Under the pieces are notes generated by a model. It worked only from the letters and a program-made list of their open reading frames with translations, did not search any database and had not been told where the DNA came from. This document shows, piece by piece, positions 22,170-30,876 of a stretch of DNA of 55,031 nt. The position numbers and the translations under genes are program-made. How positions within the stretch are numbered: position 1 is the first letter of the stretch; each line of letters begins with the position of its first letter. Source of the stretch: Bacteroidetes bacterium UBA2475 (GTDB taxonomy: Bacteria; Bacteroidota; Bacteroidia; B-17B0; Aurantibacillaceae); the NCBI GenBank assembly GCA_002342065.1, contig DDPF01000014.1, forward strand, positions 1 to 55,031, given 5' to 3'.

Positions 22170-22997
22170 TTATTTTTTTCTTCTTTCTATAATGTGTTTG
22201 TTAGACGCTTTTGCTTTGTAACGGGTTTTGAAACCTTTTGCAGGTAAACCTTTACGTGAGCGAGGCTGTCCACCAGATGCGCGGCCTTCACCACCACCCA
22301 TTGGATGATCTACAGGATTCATTGCAACCGGACGTGTACGCGGACGAACACCTTTCCAACGAGAACGGCCTGCTTTACCGTAAACCTCTTGATTATGATC
22401 AGGGTTTGAAACCGAACCAACAGTAGCTTTACAAGTAATTAATACCATACGCACCTCACCTGAAGGCATACGTAAAATTGCATATTTACCATCACGAGCT
22501 GATAATTGAGCGTAAGAACCCGCGCTGCGAGCCATTACTGCACCTTGACCAGGACGTAATTCGATATTATGAATGATCGTTCCTAAAGGAATATCAGAAA
22601 GGAATAATGTATTTCCTATTTCAGGAGATGCATCTTTACCTGACGTGATCTTTTGATCAACTTTTAAACCTTGCGGAGCGATGATGTAACGTTTCTCTCC
22701 GTCTTTGTAAAATACTAGAGCAATACGTGCCGAACGATTCGGATCGTACTCTACAGTTTTTACAGTTCCTTCGATACCGTCTTTATCACGTTTAAAATCG
22801 ATGTCGCGAATAACTTTTTTATGACCACCGCCAATATAGCGCATTGTCATTTTTCCGGTGTTATTACGTCCACCAGAAGAGTAATTCGTTTTTACAATTA
22901 AGCTTTTCTCAGGCTTACTTGCAGTTATCTCCTTAAAATCCGCTGTTAGCGTGTATCTTAAACTTGGAGTTAGTGGTCTATATTTTTTTAATCCCAT
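22170..22997 (-). CDS. rplB: 50S ribosomal protein L2
   Basis: A 275-residue uL2. It shows GLKKYRPLTPSLRYTLTADF, GGGHKKVIRDIDFKRDK, the SH3-like middle domain and the essential VAMNPVDHPMGGGEGRASGG loop, whose His lies near the peptidyl transferase centre. Length is normal. Spacing is 19 bp after rplW and 52 bp before rpsS. Confidence 0.98.
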   Translation of the reverse strand: MGLKKYRPLTPSLRYTLTADFKEITASKPEKSLIVKTNYSSGGRNNTGKMTMRYIGGGHKKVIRDIDFKRDKDGIEGTVKTVEYDPNRSARIALVFYKDGEKRYIIAPQGLKVDQKITSGKDASPEIGNTLFLSDIPLGTIIHNIELRPGQGAVMARSAGSYAQLSARDGKYAILRMPSGEVRMVLITCKATVGSVSNPDHNQEVYGKAGRSRWKGVRPRTRPVAMNPVDHPMGGGEGRASGGQPRSRKGLPAKGFKTRYKAKASNKHIIERRKK

Positions 22998-23016
22998 TTT
23001 AAATTCTTTTTACAAA

Positions 23017-23307
23017 TTAAATACTTGCGTAAAAATCAATTACCTCGCCTTGTTTTAAAGTAACAATTGCTTTTTTGTAACGGTTAACACGGCCAATAGC
23101 CACGCCACGAGTAGTGTTGCGGGTTTTTACTTTACCAACATATTGTTGAGTATTAACCTGGGCAACTTTAACACCATACATTTTTTCAATGGCACCTTTA
23201 ATCTCTAATTTATTAGCCTCTTTTGCTACTACAAAGCCATAGCGATTTAATTTTTCGGCTTGTGCAGTCATTTTTTCCGTAATGATCGGCTTTACTAAAA
23301 TTTCCAT
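23017..23307 (-). CDS. rplW: 50S ribosomal protein L23
   Basis: A 96-residue uL23: ILVKPIITEKMTAQAEKLNR, YGFVVAKEANKLEIKGAIEK and MYGVKVAQVNTQQYVGKVKT. It forms the docking site for trigger factor and SRP at the tunnel exit. It lies 1 bp after rplD and 19 bp before rplB. Confidence 0.98.
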   Translation of the reverse strand: MEILVKPIITEKMTAQAEKLNRYGFVVAKEANKLEIKGAIEKMYGVKVAQVNTQQYVGKVKTRNTTRGVAIGRVNRYKKAIVTLKQGEVIDFYASI

Positions 23308-23308
23308 C

Positions 23309-23938
23309 TTACTTATTTAAAATTGTTTCAAGTACTTTAATAGAACCTTCTGCAAGGATCAATGTTTCAGCATGTAAAATATCATAAGTATTAAGGTCAG
23401 AAGCTGTAACAACTTTAGCACCTTGAATATTACGTGATGATAGATACACGTTCTTGTTAGCATCACCTACAACCAATAATGTCTTTTTATCAGACAGGTT
23501 AAGGTTCTTCATAAGATCAATATAATTTTTTGTTTTTGGAGCTTCAAAAGAGAAGTCTTCTAAAACAGTAATTGCATTATCTTTTGCTTTGTATGATAAA
23601 GCTGAAGCACGAGCTAAAGTTTTTACCTTTTTATTTAATTTGAATGAATAATCACGCGGACGAGGTCCAAATGCGCGACCACCACCAATAAATAATGGCG
23701 ATTTCATTGAACCGGCACGAGCGCCACCAGTTCCTTTTTGTTTCTTTAATTTCTTAGTGGTACGTGCGATCTCAGCACGTTCTTTTGATTTGTGAGTACC
23801 TTGACGTTGGTTAGCTAAAAATTGCTTAACATCAAGATAGATACAATGATCATTTGGCTCTACTGCAAAAATTGAATCTAACAGATCAACTTTTTTAGTT
23901 GTTTTTTTACCACTTATATTTAATATTTCTACTTGCAT
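23309..23938 (-). CDS. rplD: 50S ribosomal protein L4
   Basis: A 209-residue uL4. The extended tunnel loop contains RQGTHKSKERAEIARTTKKL then KQKGTGGARAGSMKSPLFIG and GGRAFGPRPRDYSFKLNKKV. The globular part ends TLILAEGSIKVLETILNK. In enterobacteria L4 represses the S10 operon; no L4 leader is claimed here. It is packed between rplC (2 bp) and rplW (1 bp). Confidence 0.98.
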   Translation of the reverse strand: MQVEILNISGKKTTKKVDLLDSIFAVEPNDHCIYLDVKQFLANQRQGTHKSKERAEIARTTKKLKKQKGTGGARAGSMKSPLFIGGGRAFGPRPRDYSFKLNKKVKTLARASALSYKAKDNAITVLEDFSFEAPKTKNYIDLMKNLNLSDKKTLLVVGDANKNVYLSSRNIQGAKVVTASDLNTYDILHAETLILAEGSIKVLETILNK

Positions 23939-23940
23939 GA

Positions 23941-24564
23941 TTACTTCTCGATTAAAATATAAGACCCTTTTGCACCTGGAACCGAACCTTTTATAAGGAT
24001 CACATTTTTCTCAGGCATAATTTTTACGATTTCAAGGTTTTGGATCTTCTTACGATTTCCACCCATTCTTCCGCCCATACGCTTACCCGGCATTACACGA
24101 GAAGGATCTGACGATGCACCTAATGAACCAGGAGCTCTCTCTCTATCGTGCTGACCGTGAGATTTGTTAGCGTGACCAACACCGGAAAATCCGTAGCGTT
24201 TTACAACACCCTGGAAACCTTTACCTTTACTGGTTCCAACAATATCCACAAAATCACCTTCTGAGAATAAAGCAACAGTTAATACGTCACCTAAGTTTTT
24301 TGTTTCCTCGAAATGACGAAATTCTACAACTTTACGTTTTGGGGTCGTTTTTGCTATTTCAAAATGACCTTTCATTGCACCTGATGTGTTTTTTTCTTTT
24401 TTCTCATCAAATGACAATTGTAAAGCAGTGTAACCGTCGTTTTCATTGGTTTTTACTTGCGTAACAACGCAAGGACCCGCTTCAATAACTGTGCATGGTA
24501 AGTATTTACCATTGGCATCGAAGAAGCTAGTCATTCCTATTTTTTTACCAATTAATCCTGACAT
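23941..24564 (-). CDS. rplC: 50S ribosomal protein L3
   Basis: A 207-residue uL3: MSGLIGKKIGMTSFFDANGK, TSKGKGFQGVVKRYGFSG and HGQHDRERAPGSLGASSDPS followed by RVMPGKRMGGRMGG. It initiates 50S assembly near the 23S 3' end. A 96-bp gap containing an intergenic palindrome separates it from rpsJ; rplD follows after 2 bp. Confidence 0.98.
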   Translation of the reverse strand: MSGLIGKKIGMTSFFDANGKYLPCTVIEAGPCVVTQVKTNENDGYTALQLSFDEKKEKNTSGAMKGHFEIAKTTPKRKVVEFRHFEETKNLGDVLTVALFSEGDFVDIVGTSKGKGFQGVVKRYGFSGVGHANKSHGQHDRERAPGSLGASSDPSRVMPGKRMGGRMGGNRKKIQNLEIVKIMPEKNVILIKGSVPGAKGSYILIEK

Positions 24565-24612
24565 TTTTTTGTTTGTTTATTATTTATATTCTTTATTTTT
24601 TAATCTTTTTAT

Positions 24613-24648
24613 CCTCCCTCCCCCTTCGGGTACTCCCTCTTGAGGGAG
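24613..24648. repeat. Palindromic intergenic element between rpsJ and rplC
   Basis: CTCCCTC (24633-24639) and GAGGGAG (24642-24648) form a perfect 7-bp stem with a 2-base centre. CCTCCCTC (24613-24620) could compete for the same partner, and CCC-TTC-GGG lies between. The GC-rich text is unlike the surrounding AT-rich spacer and resembles dispersed intergenic hairpin repeats of Bacteroidota. It would lie in the untranslated gap of the S10 message. Confidence 0.6.
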
Positions 24649-24660
24649 ATAGAGAAACAG

Positions 24661-24966
24661 CTAAACTTTAATTTCTACTTCAACACCGCTTGGTAACTCT
24701 AATTTCATTAAAGCATCAACAGTTTTTGAAGACGAACTATAAATGTCTAACAAACGCTTGTAAGCGCATAATTGAAACTGATCACGCGCTTTTTTATTAA
24801 CGTGTGGCGATTTCAATACCGTAAAAATTCTTTTGTTTGTTGGTAATGGAATTGGACCATTAACCACTGCACCTGTAGCTTTTACAGTTTTAACGATCTT
24901 CTCAGCTGATTTATCAACTAAGTTGAAATCGTATGATTTTAGTTTTATTCTTATTCGTTGGCTCAT
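24661..24966 (-). CDS. rpsJ: 30S ribosomal protein S10
   Basis: A 101-residue uS10: SQRIRIKLKSYDFNLVDKSA, VNGPIPLPTNKRIFTVLKSP and HVNKKARDQFQLCAYKRLLD. It lies in the 30S head and is also the NusE antitermination partner. It comes 28 bp after fusA, so str and S10 operons are joined here, with tuf absent from the usual place. Confidence 0.98.
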   Translation of the reverse strand: MSQRIRIKLKSYDFNLVDKSAEKIVKTVKATGAVVNGPIPLPTNKRIFTVLKSPHVNKKARDQFQLCAYKRLLDIYSSSSKTVDALMKLELPSGVEVEIKV

Positions 24967-24994
24967 GTTAAAAGAACGTATTTATTTATATTAG

Positions 24995-27112
24995 TTATAC
25001 TTTTTCTGCTTTACCTTTTGCTTTTGAAATTACATCAGCTGCAATGTTATTTGGCGCTTCGTTATAGTGGCTAAATTCCATTGTAGAAGTTGCACGACCT
25101 GAAGTTAAAGTACGTAACTGAGTTACATAACCAAACATTTCAGAAAGTGGCACCTTGGCTTTAATAACCTGTGCATTTCCTTTAGAATCCATTCCTTCTA
25201 TTTGTCCACGACGACGGTTTAAGTCACCTACAACATCACCCATGTTTTGCTCAGGAGTTAAAACCTCTACTTTCATAATAGGCTCTAATAAAACCGGCTT
25301 ACATTTTGGTAATGCCTCACGGAAAGCTGTACGGGCACAGATCTCAAAAGATAATGCATCCGAGTCAACCGCGTGGTATGAACCGTCTTTTAATACAACT
25401 TTTAATCCTACTAAAGGATATCCGGCTAAAACACCATTGTTTAATGAGTTCTTAAAGCCTTTTTCAACTGCAGGTATAAATTCACGTGGAATGTTACCAC
25501 CTGTAATTTCATTAACGAACTGTAAAGGACCATTTTTAGAAAAATCCCAATCAGCATCAACCGGACCTAAAGTGATCTTCATATCGGCAAATTTACCACG
25601 TCCACCAGATTGTTTTTTGTAAACTTCACGGTGATCGATAGTACCTGTAATTGCCTCTTTATATGCTACCTGAGGCGAACCTTGGTTAACTTCTACTTTA
25701 AACTCACGCTTTAAACGGTCAACAATAATTTCTAAGTGAAGCTCACCCATACCTGATATGATGGTTTGACCAGAATCTTCGTCCGTTTTAACACGGAAAG
25801 TTGGATCTTCTTCAGCTAATTTATTTAAACCTACCCCTAAACGATCTAAGTCACCTTGAGTTTTAGGCTCAATAGCGATAGCGATAACGGGCTCAGGGAA
25901 ATTCATTGCTTCTAATACAATTGGATGTTTTTCATCACATAAAGTATCGCCTGTACGGATATCTTTAAATCCCACTGCTGCTCCAATATCTCCTGCTTCA
26001 ATAAATTCAACAGGGTTTTGTTTGTTAGCATGCATTTGGAAGATACGCGAAATACGTTCTTTATTACCAGAACGTGTATTTAATACATAAGAACCTGCAT
26101 CCAAACGGCCAGCATAAGCACGGAAAAAACACAAACGACCTACGAATGGATCGGTTGCAATTTTAAATGCTAAAGCGGTGAATGGTTGTGTAGCATCTGG
26201 TTTACGGGAAACTTCTTCTCCTGTATCAGGGTTAGTACCTTTAGTCTCTGGTTTATCCAAAGGACTAGGCATTAATTCCATTACAAGATCTAACATAGTT
26301 TGTACACCTTTATTTTTAAAGGCAGAACCACAAACCATTGGTACAATTTTATTTGCAACGCAAGCTTTACGCAAAGCGTCTAATACTTCTCTTTCAGTGA
26401 TTGTCTCAGGAGCATCAAAGAATTTTTGCATGATATTATCATCAAAATCAGAAACTGCTTCTAACATTTTCTCTCTCCACTCTGTAGCTTCTTCAAGCAT
26501 ATCAGCAGGAATAGGAACCTCTTTAAAGGTCATTCCTTTATCTTCTTCATTCCAAACAATACCACGGAAGTTGATAAGATCAACTACACCAATAAAATGC
26601 TCTTCAGCACCAATTGGTAATTGTAAAGGAACAGCGTTACCGCCTAAAATTTCTCTTGTTTGTTTAACTACGTTTAAGAAGTCAGCACCCTGGCGGTCCA
26701 TTTTATTAACGAAACCAATACGGGTTACATTATAGTTATCAGCTAAACGCCAGTTTGTCTCAGATTGAGGCTCAACACCATCAACAGCTGAGAATAAGAA
26801 CACTAAACCATCTAATACACGTAAAGAACGATTCACTTCAACTGTAAAGTCAACGTGGCCCGGTGTATCAATGATGTTAATTTTGTAATTGTTTTCACGG
26901 TATTTCCAAAAACAAGTAGTTGCAGCAGAGGTAATAGTAATACCACGCTCTTGCTCTTGAGCCATCCAATCCATGGTTGCAGCACCATCGTGAACCTCAC
27001 CTATCTTGTGATTAACACCAGTATAATATAAAATACGCTCAGTACAAGTTGTTTTACCTGCATCAATGTGGGCTGCGATCCCTATATTACGCGTATATCT
27101 TAAGTCGCTCAT
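24995..27112 (-). CDS. fusA: Elongation factor G
   Basis: A 705-residue translational GTPase that drives translocation. The G domain has G1 AHIDAGKTTCTERIL, the G2 region RGITITSAATT, G3 DTPGHVDFT and G4 NKMDRQGADF. Domain II, the G-domain insert and C-terminal domains III-V are all present, including the domain IV start HREVYKKQSGGRGKFADMKI. Length is normal. It lies 8 bp after rpsG and 28 bp before rpsJ. The neighbouring ribosomal genes and full motifs favour the housekeeping copy. Confidence 0.98.
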   Translation of the reverse strand: MSDLRYTRNIGIAAHIDAGKTTCTERILYYTGVNHKIGEVHDGAATMDWMAQEQERGITITSAATTCFWKYRENNYKINIIDTPGHVDFTVEVNRSLRVLDGLVFLFSAVDGVEPQSETNWRLADNYNVTRIGFVNKMDRQGADFLNVVKQTREILGGNAVPLQLPIGAEEHFIGVVDLINFRGIVWNEEDKGMTFKEVPIPADMLEEATEWREKMLEAVSDFDDNIMQKFFDAPETITEREVLDALRKACVANKIVPMVCGSAFKNKGVQTMLDLVMELMPSPLDKPETKGTNPDTGEEVSRKPDATQPFTALAFKIATDPFVGRLCFFRAYAGRLDAGSYVLNTRSGNKERISRIFQMHANKQNPVEFIEAGDIGAAVGFKDIRTGDTLCDEKHPIVLEAMNFPEPVIAIAIEPKTQGDLDRLGVGLNKLAEEDPTFRVKTDEDSGQTIISGMGELHLEIIVDRLKREFKVEVNQGSPQVAYKEAITGTIDHREVYKKQSGGRGKFADMKITLGPVDADWDFSKNGPLQFVNEITGGNIPREFIPAVEKGFKNSLNNGVLAGYPLVGLKVVLKDGSYHAVDSDALSFEICARTAFREALPKCKPVLLEPIMKVEVLTPEQNMGDVVGDLNRRRGQIEGMDSKGNAQVIKAKVPLSEMFGYVTQLRTLTSGRATSTMEFSHYNEAPNNIAADVISKAKGKAEKV

Positions 27113-27120
27113 TTTGTTTA

Positions 27121-27588
27121 TTAGAATCTAAAGTGTGAAAATGCTTTATTTGCTTCTGCCATTTTATGGATATCTTCTTTCTTTTTGAAAGAAGCACCTT
27201 CTTCTTTAGAAGCTGCAACGATCTCGCCGGCTAATTTTTGAGCCATTGATTTTTCGTTACGTTTACGTGAATATGAAATTAACCATTTCATAGCCATTGA
27301 AATTTTACGATCAGGACGAATTTCTGAAGGAATCTGGAAAGTTGAACCACCAACACGACGAGAACGAACCTCTACCTGAGGTGTTACGTTTGCTAATGCT
27401 TTTTTCCAAACTTCTAATCCATCTTCGCTCGTACGTTTAGCTACGATCTCAATTGCATCATGAAATATGTTTGACGCGGTATTTTTCTTACCATCGTACA
27501 TTAAGTTATTTAAAAAACGGGTTACCAATGTATCGTTATAAATCGGATCAGGTAATAAAACTCGCTTCTTTGCTTTGGCTTTTCTCAT
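27121..27588 (-). CDS. rpsG: 30S ribosomal protein S7
   Basis: A 155-residue uS7: LLPDPIYNDTLVTRFLNNLM, ANVTPQVEVRSRRVGGSTFQ and AMKWLISYSRKRNEKSMAQK. It initiates assembly of the 30S head and lines the E site. It lies 25 bp after rpsL and 8 bp before fusA, as in a normal str operon. Confidence 0.98.
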   Translation of the reverse strand: MRKAKAKKRVLLPDPIYNDTLVTRFLNNLMYDGKKNTASNIFHDAIEIVAKRTSEDGLEVWKKALANVTPQVEVRSRRVGGSTFQIPSEIRPDRKISMAMKWLISYSRKRNEKSMAQKLAGEIVAASKEEGASFKKKEDIHKMAEANKAFSHFRF

Positions 27589-27613
27589 TGTATAATATTT
27601 CTACTAATTCTTA

Positions 27614-28018
27614 TTATTTTTTCTTAGCCGGAGCCGCTACAGCACCAGCTTTAGGACGTTTTGTACCATATTTCGAACGTTGTTGTTTACGACCTTCAAC
27701 ACCTGCGGTATCAAGGCTTCCACGAACAATGTGATAACGAACACCCGGTAAGTCTTTTACACGACCACCACGTACCAAAACGATACTGTGCTCTTGTAAG
27801 TTGTGACCTTCACCCGGAATATAGGCAATAATCTCTTGCTTGTTAGTTAAACGAACCTTTGCAACCTTGCGCATTGCAGAGTTAGGTTTCTTAGGGGTTG
27901 TTGTGTACACCTTGGTACAAACACCACGACGTTGTGGACATGAGTCCAAAGCGGCCGATTTGCTCTTGTTGGTCGGTTTTGTGCGACCTTTTCTTACTAA
28001 TTGCTGTATTGTAGGCAT
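27614..28018 (-). CDS. rpsL: 30S ribosomal protein S12
   Basis: A 134-residue uS12: MPTIQQLVRKGRTKPTNKSK, VYTTTPKKPNSAMRKVAKVR (Lys43-Lys44) and VKDLPGVRYHIVRGSLDTAG. It monitors codon-anticodon pairing. The Lys in the PKKPNS and RVKDLPG loops are the common, streptomycin-sensitive residues. It is the first gene of the cluster and has a consensus promoter about 60 bp upstream. Confidence 0.98.
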   Translation of the reverse strand: MPTIQQLVRKGRTKPTNKSKSAALDSCPQRRGVCTKVYTTTPKKPNSAMRKVAKVRLTNKQEIIAYIPGEGHNLQEHSIVLVRGGRVKDLPGVRYHIVRGSLDTAGVEGRKQQRSKYGTKRPKAGAVAAPAKKK

Positions 28019-28080
28019 TTTAAATCCTTTGTGTTACTTGATATTATTGGTTTTCAGCTGTTTCCCTTTTTTAGGGAGGG

Positions 28081-28110
28081 CAAAGATAGGAAAAGATTTT
28101 CAACAAGCAA
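28081..28110 (-). promoter_or_regulatory. Main promoter of the str/S10 cluster
   Basis: On the minus strand, TTG (28108-28110), a 19-nt spacer and TATCTTTG (28081-28088) fit the Bacteroidota consensus. Transcription would start near 28074, leaving about 55 nt before the rpsL ATG at 28018. The rest of the 203-bp gap to the next gene shows no coding sequence. Confidence 0.7.
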
Positions 28111-28221
28111 CAATTTTGTTCAATTATTTTTGGCTTTTGAACAATTTTTTTATACTCTACGTCGAAATTGTGGAAAACTTCACGAAAAATTGACTTTGAA
28201 CAAAAAAATATCCGACCAGTT

Positions 28222-29283
28222 TTAGTTGGATTTTAGGCTGTCGTTTTTTGAAATTTCGGGCTGATTTTCGACCACTTTTTCCTCGTTCACAACCCCATCT
28301 TCCCCAATGAGGTCGCTAAGATACGAAGAATAGTCGCTTTTGAGGTTTTTTGGGATCTTAAATTCGTAGGTCTTTTTTTCGGGGTTATTTAATGCTTCGC
28401 CCAACAGCCAGGGGTTGTGGAGCTTTACTAAAGTTTTATTGCAGCCAAAATGTTTAGCCAAACTGGCAATATTTGTTACAGAAGAATCGACCTTATACGT
28501 TTTTAGAGGTATTTTGGCAAAATAGGTGAGTTTTTTCTTTTTAATTCCAAAATGCGCAGGGTTCGAAAGCAGGGTTTTATACGCTAAAATTCGGTAAACA
28601 AAACTGCCCGTTTCGCTATTTAACAAAAGGTCGTAATAATTATCGCTGTTTTGGCGCTTTAAAGCCGATTTAATGCCGCCAATTCCCAAATTATATGCAG
28701 CAGCGGCCAGTGTCCAGTTCTTAAAGATCGCATAAGCATCTTTAATATGTTGGCAAGCCGCTCGGGTGGCCTTTTCAACGTCTAAACGCTCATCTACAAA
28801 TTCATTCACTTCTAAACCATAATTTTTGGCCGAAGCCGGCATTAATTGCCAAAAACCCGCTGCACCGGCGGGAGACACAACATTTGACAAATGACTTTCA
28901 ATTACGGCAACATATTTAAAATCATCCGGAACGCCCTGCTGCTTTAGGATAGGTTCAATATACGGAAACCATTTTTGCGCTTTTGTAAATAAAATAGCTG
29001 ATGATTGCCAGTGTTTATTGTTGAAAAATTCCTGCTCAAGATCTTCTTTAATTGCAATACTGTTTGCAGGTATCTTCTCGCCACAAAAATCGAGGTTTGA
29101 CGGGATGTTGAGACCTAGTACGTTTTGGTTATTATTGCTGTAAGAAAGCGAATTGTTTGATGGCTGAAGGATGTAGATCTTTAAAAAAATAAACAACGCT
29201 ACAAATACCACAAAAAAAACAACGGTTAGGGTGGTTAAATTGAGTCGCGAAAAAAATTGTAAGAGTATTTTATTTGAGATCAC
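28222..29283 (-). CDS. Membrane-anchored lytic transglycosylase (MltD-like)
   Basis: A 353-residue protein that should cleave peptidoglycan glycan strands. An N-terminal anchor (about 18-37) leads to an SLT domain (about 105-230) with the catalytic Glu129 in AVIESHLSN, then SPAGAAGFWQLMPASAKNYG and the AAAAYNLGIGG motif. The C-terminal part (about 265-325) resembles a degenerate LysM wall-binding repeat. The start is GTG at 29283 inside the stop of the upstream transferase gene (GTGA overlap), so translation is coupled to the polysaccharide operon. It may open the wall for glycan export; that role is inferred. Confidence 0.85.
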   Translation of the reverse strand: MISNKILLQFFSRLNLTTLTVVFFVVFVALFIFLKIYILQPSNNSLSYSNNNQNVLGLNIPSNLDFCGEKIPANSIAIKEDLEQEFFNNKHWQSSAILFTKAQKWFPYIEPILKQQGVPDDFKYVAVIESHLSNVVSPAGAAGFWQLMPASAKNYGLEVNEFVDERLDVEKATRAACQHIKDAYAIFKNWTLAAAAYNLGIGGIKSALKRQNSDNYYDLLLNSETGSFVYRILAYKTLLSNPAHFGIKKKKLTYFAKIPLKTYKVDSSVTNIASLAKHFGCNKTLVKLHNPWLLGEALNNPEKKTYEFKIPKNLKSDYSSYLSDLIGEDGVVNEEKVVENQPEISKNDSLKSN

Positions 29284-30332
29284 TTTCTCTTTATAACGGT
29301 ATTTACATATAAAGATACGAATACCAAAAGGATGTAAAAAATGGAAATATAAAAAAGTGCATAACTAAAGCGAAACACCAGCAAATAGGCTAAAATAGAA
29401 CCAATTGAACTTATAACAAAATATAAAACGGCTATTCTTTTTTCGGTAATTCCTTTAAAAAATAAATGATGCGTAGTGTGGTCTTTTCCACCAATAAAAG
29501 GTGATTTACCCATGCGCAAACGGTTAAAGACAACAGTAAATGTATCTGTTAAAGGGATCAAAAAAACCAATAACACCAATAAGATATTTACTAATGGAAA
29601 ACCGCCGATGAGCTCAGGACTAGGGCCATTCCAACAATTATCAATACCCATTACTGCCAAAAACAATCCTAAGAACTGGCTACCTGTATCGCCCATGAAC
29701 ATTTTTGAAGGATGGAAATTGTAAATTAAAAAGCCCGATAAAGCCCCTAAAACACCCAAATTTAGTGTTGTTGAATAACTACTGGTATTAAATAATGAAA
29801 TGTTTAAAGTGGCCATAAACAAACAAATTACAATAGAAATAATGGTAGTTATACCATCCATATTATCAAGCATGTTTATTGAATTCATTACACCAACAAC
29901 CCAAAAAATAGTAATCAGGTAATTAATAAATTCATTCTCAAAAATGCGCACACTGTGTCCAGAAAAAATAATTATGAAAGCACAAAATACTTGCGTTAAA
30001 AATTTTAATAATGGTTGTGTATTAAAGGCATCATCGGCCAAACCCATTAAGAACGCCAGTGTTGCGGCTATTAAGATGCCAACTATTTGCAAATTAAATC
30101 CATTACTTGGTGGTAATAACAAAGTGAAAATAAAAGCAAATAAAAAAATAAGATAAAAAGAAATACCACCTAAAGCCGGTTTTGCATTATTGTTCCATCT
30201 TGCCTGGTACTCTTCTTTACTTCTGATACCAAGCGTTTGCGCAAAACGTAAAAGAATGTAATTTATCAATAAAGAAAAAATAAAACACAAAAAGAAAAGA
30301 GACGTAAGTACTATAGGATAATTTATCGTCAT
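29280..30332 (-). CDS. WecA/MraY-type undecaprenyl-phosphate sugar-1-phosphate transferase
   Basis: A 350-residue polytopic membrane enzyme of glycosyltransferase family 4, with about ten helices. The catalytic signatures are GLADDAFN (Asp100-Asp101), NSINMLDNMDGITT, MGDTGSQFLG and GKDHTTHHLFFKG. It would load a sugar-1-phosphate from a UDP-sugar onto undecaprenyl phosphate, the first step of repeat-unit synthesis. It lies 1 bp after rfbC and overlaps the transglycosylase gene by 4 bp. The sugar (often GlcNAc) cannot be read from sequence. Confidence 0.88.
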   Translation of the reverse strand: MTINYPIVLTSLFFLCFIFSLLINYILLRFAQTLGIRSKEEYQARWNNNAKPALGGISFYLIFLFAFIFTLLLPPSNGFNLQIVGILIAATLAFLMGLADDAFNTQPLLKFLTQVFCAFIIIFSGHSVRIFENEFINYLITIFWVVGVMNSINMLDNMDGITTIISIVICLFMATLNISLFNTSSYSTTLNLGVLGALSGFLIYNFHPSKMFMGDTGSQFLGLFLAVMGIDNCWNGPSPELIGGFPLVNILLVLLVFLIPLTDTFTVVFNRLRMGKSPFIGGKDHTTHHLFFKGITEKRIAVLYFVISSIGSILAYLLVFRFSYALFYISIFYILLVFVSLYVNTVIKRK

Positions 30333-30333
30333 T

Positions 30334-30876
30334 TTAGAACATGCTTACAAAACCCTTAAAGGGCTTACCCTCTAAGTCCTTTGCCGAAAGTAATGGATCC
30401 TGATAATTCCATTTAACATCAATGTCTTTATCGTTCCATAACAAACAATCTTCGGCAGCTTTATTATAAAAATTAGTGCATTTGTAAGAGAAAATAGTAT
30501 TGTTCTCTAAGGTTAAAAAACCATGCGCAAAGCCTGGCGGCACATACATCATCCATTTATTCTTTTCGGTAAGCTCTAAACCGTACCATTTGCCATAGGT
30601 TGCAGAATTCTTTCTTATATCCACCACAACATCCAATACAGCGCCTGTAATTACACGCACCAATTTACCCTGTGCATAAGGTGGATTTTGAAAGTGCAGA
30701 CCTCTTAAAACACCTTTTTGCGAGAGTGATTGATTGTCTTGCACAAACTCAAGATCTAAGCCCGCTTGTTTAAATAAATTTTGGTTGTAGCTCTCAAAAA
30801 AATAACCACGTTCATCCTCAAAAACCCTTGGTTTAAGTACAAATAATCCTTTAAGTTCTGTTTCAATAACTTCCAT
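30334..30876 (-). CDS. rfbC: dTDP-4-dehydrorhamnose 3,5-epimerase
   Basis: A 180-residue cupin enzyme of dTDP-L-rhamnose synthesis. Landmarks are DERGYFFESY, DNQSLSQKGVLRGLHFQ with catalytic His61, GKLVRVITGAVLDVVVDIRK and MYVPPGFAHGFLTL. Length is typical. The ATG overlaps the stop of the Wzc-like gene by one base (TAATG). Other rhamnose genes (rfbA, B, D) are not in the window. Some relatives act on other dTDP-4-keto sugars, so rhamnose itself is probable rather than proven. Confidence 0.93.
   Translation of the reverse strand: MEVIETELKGLFVLKPRVFEDERGYFFESYNQNLFKQAGLDLEFVQDNQSLSQKGVLRGLHFQNPPYAQGKLVRVITGAVLDVVVDIRKNSATYGKWYGLELTEKNKWMMYVPPGFAHGFLTLENNTIFSYKCTNFYNKAAEDCLLWNDKDIDVKWNYQDPLLSAKDLEGKPFKGFVSMF

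Noticed and set aside
25155..26735. Plus-strand frames opposite fusA
   Set aside because: They are shadows of a strongly conserved gene, without motifs or signals of their own.
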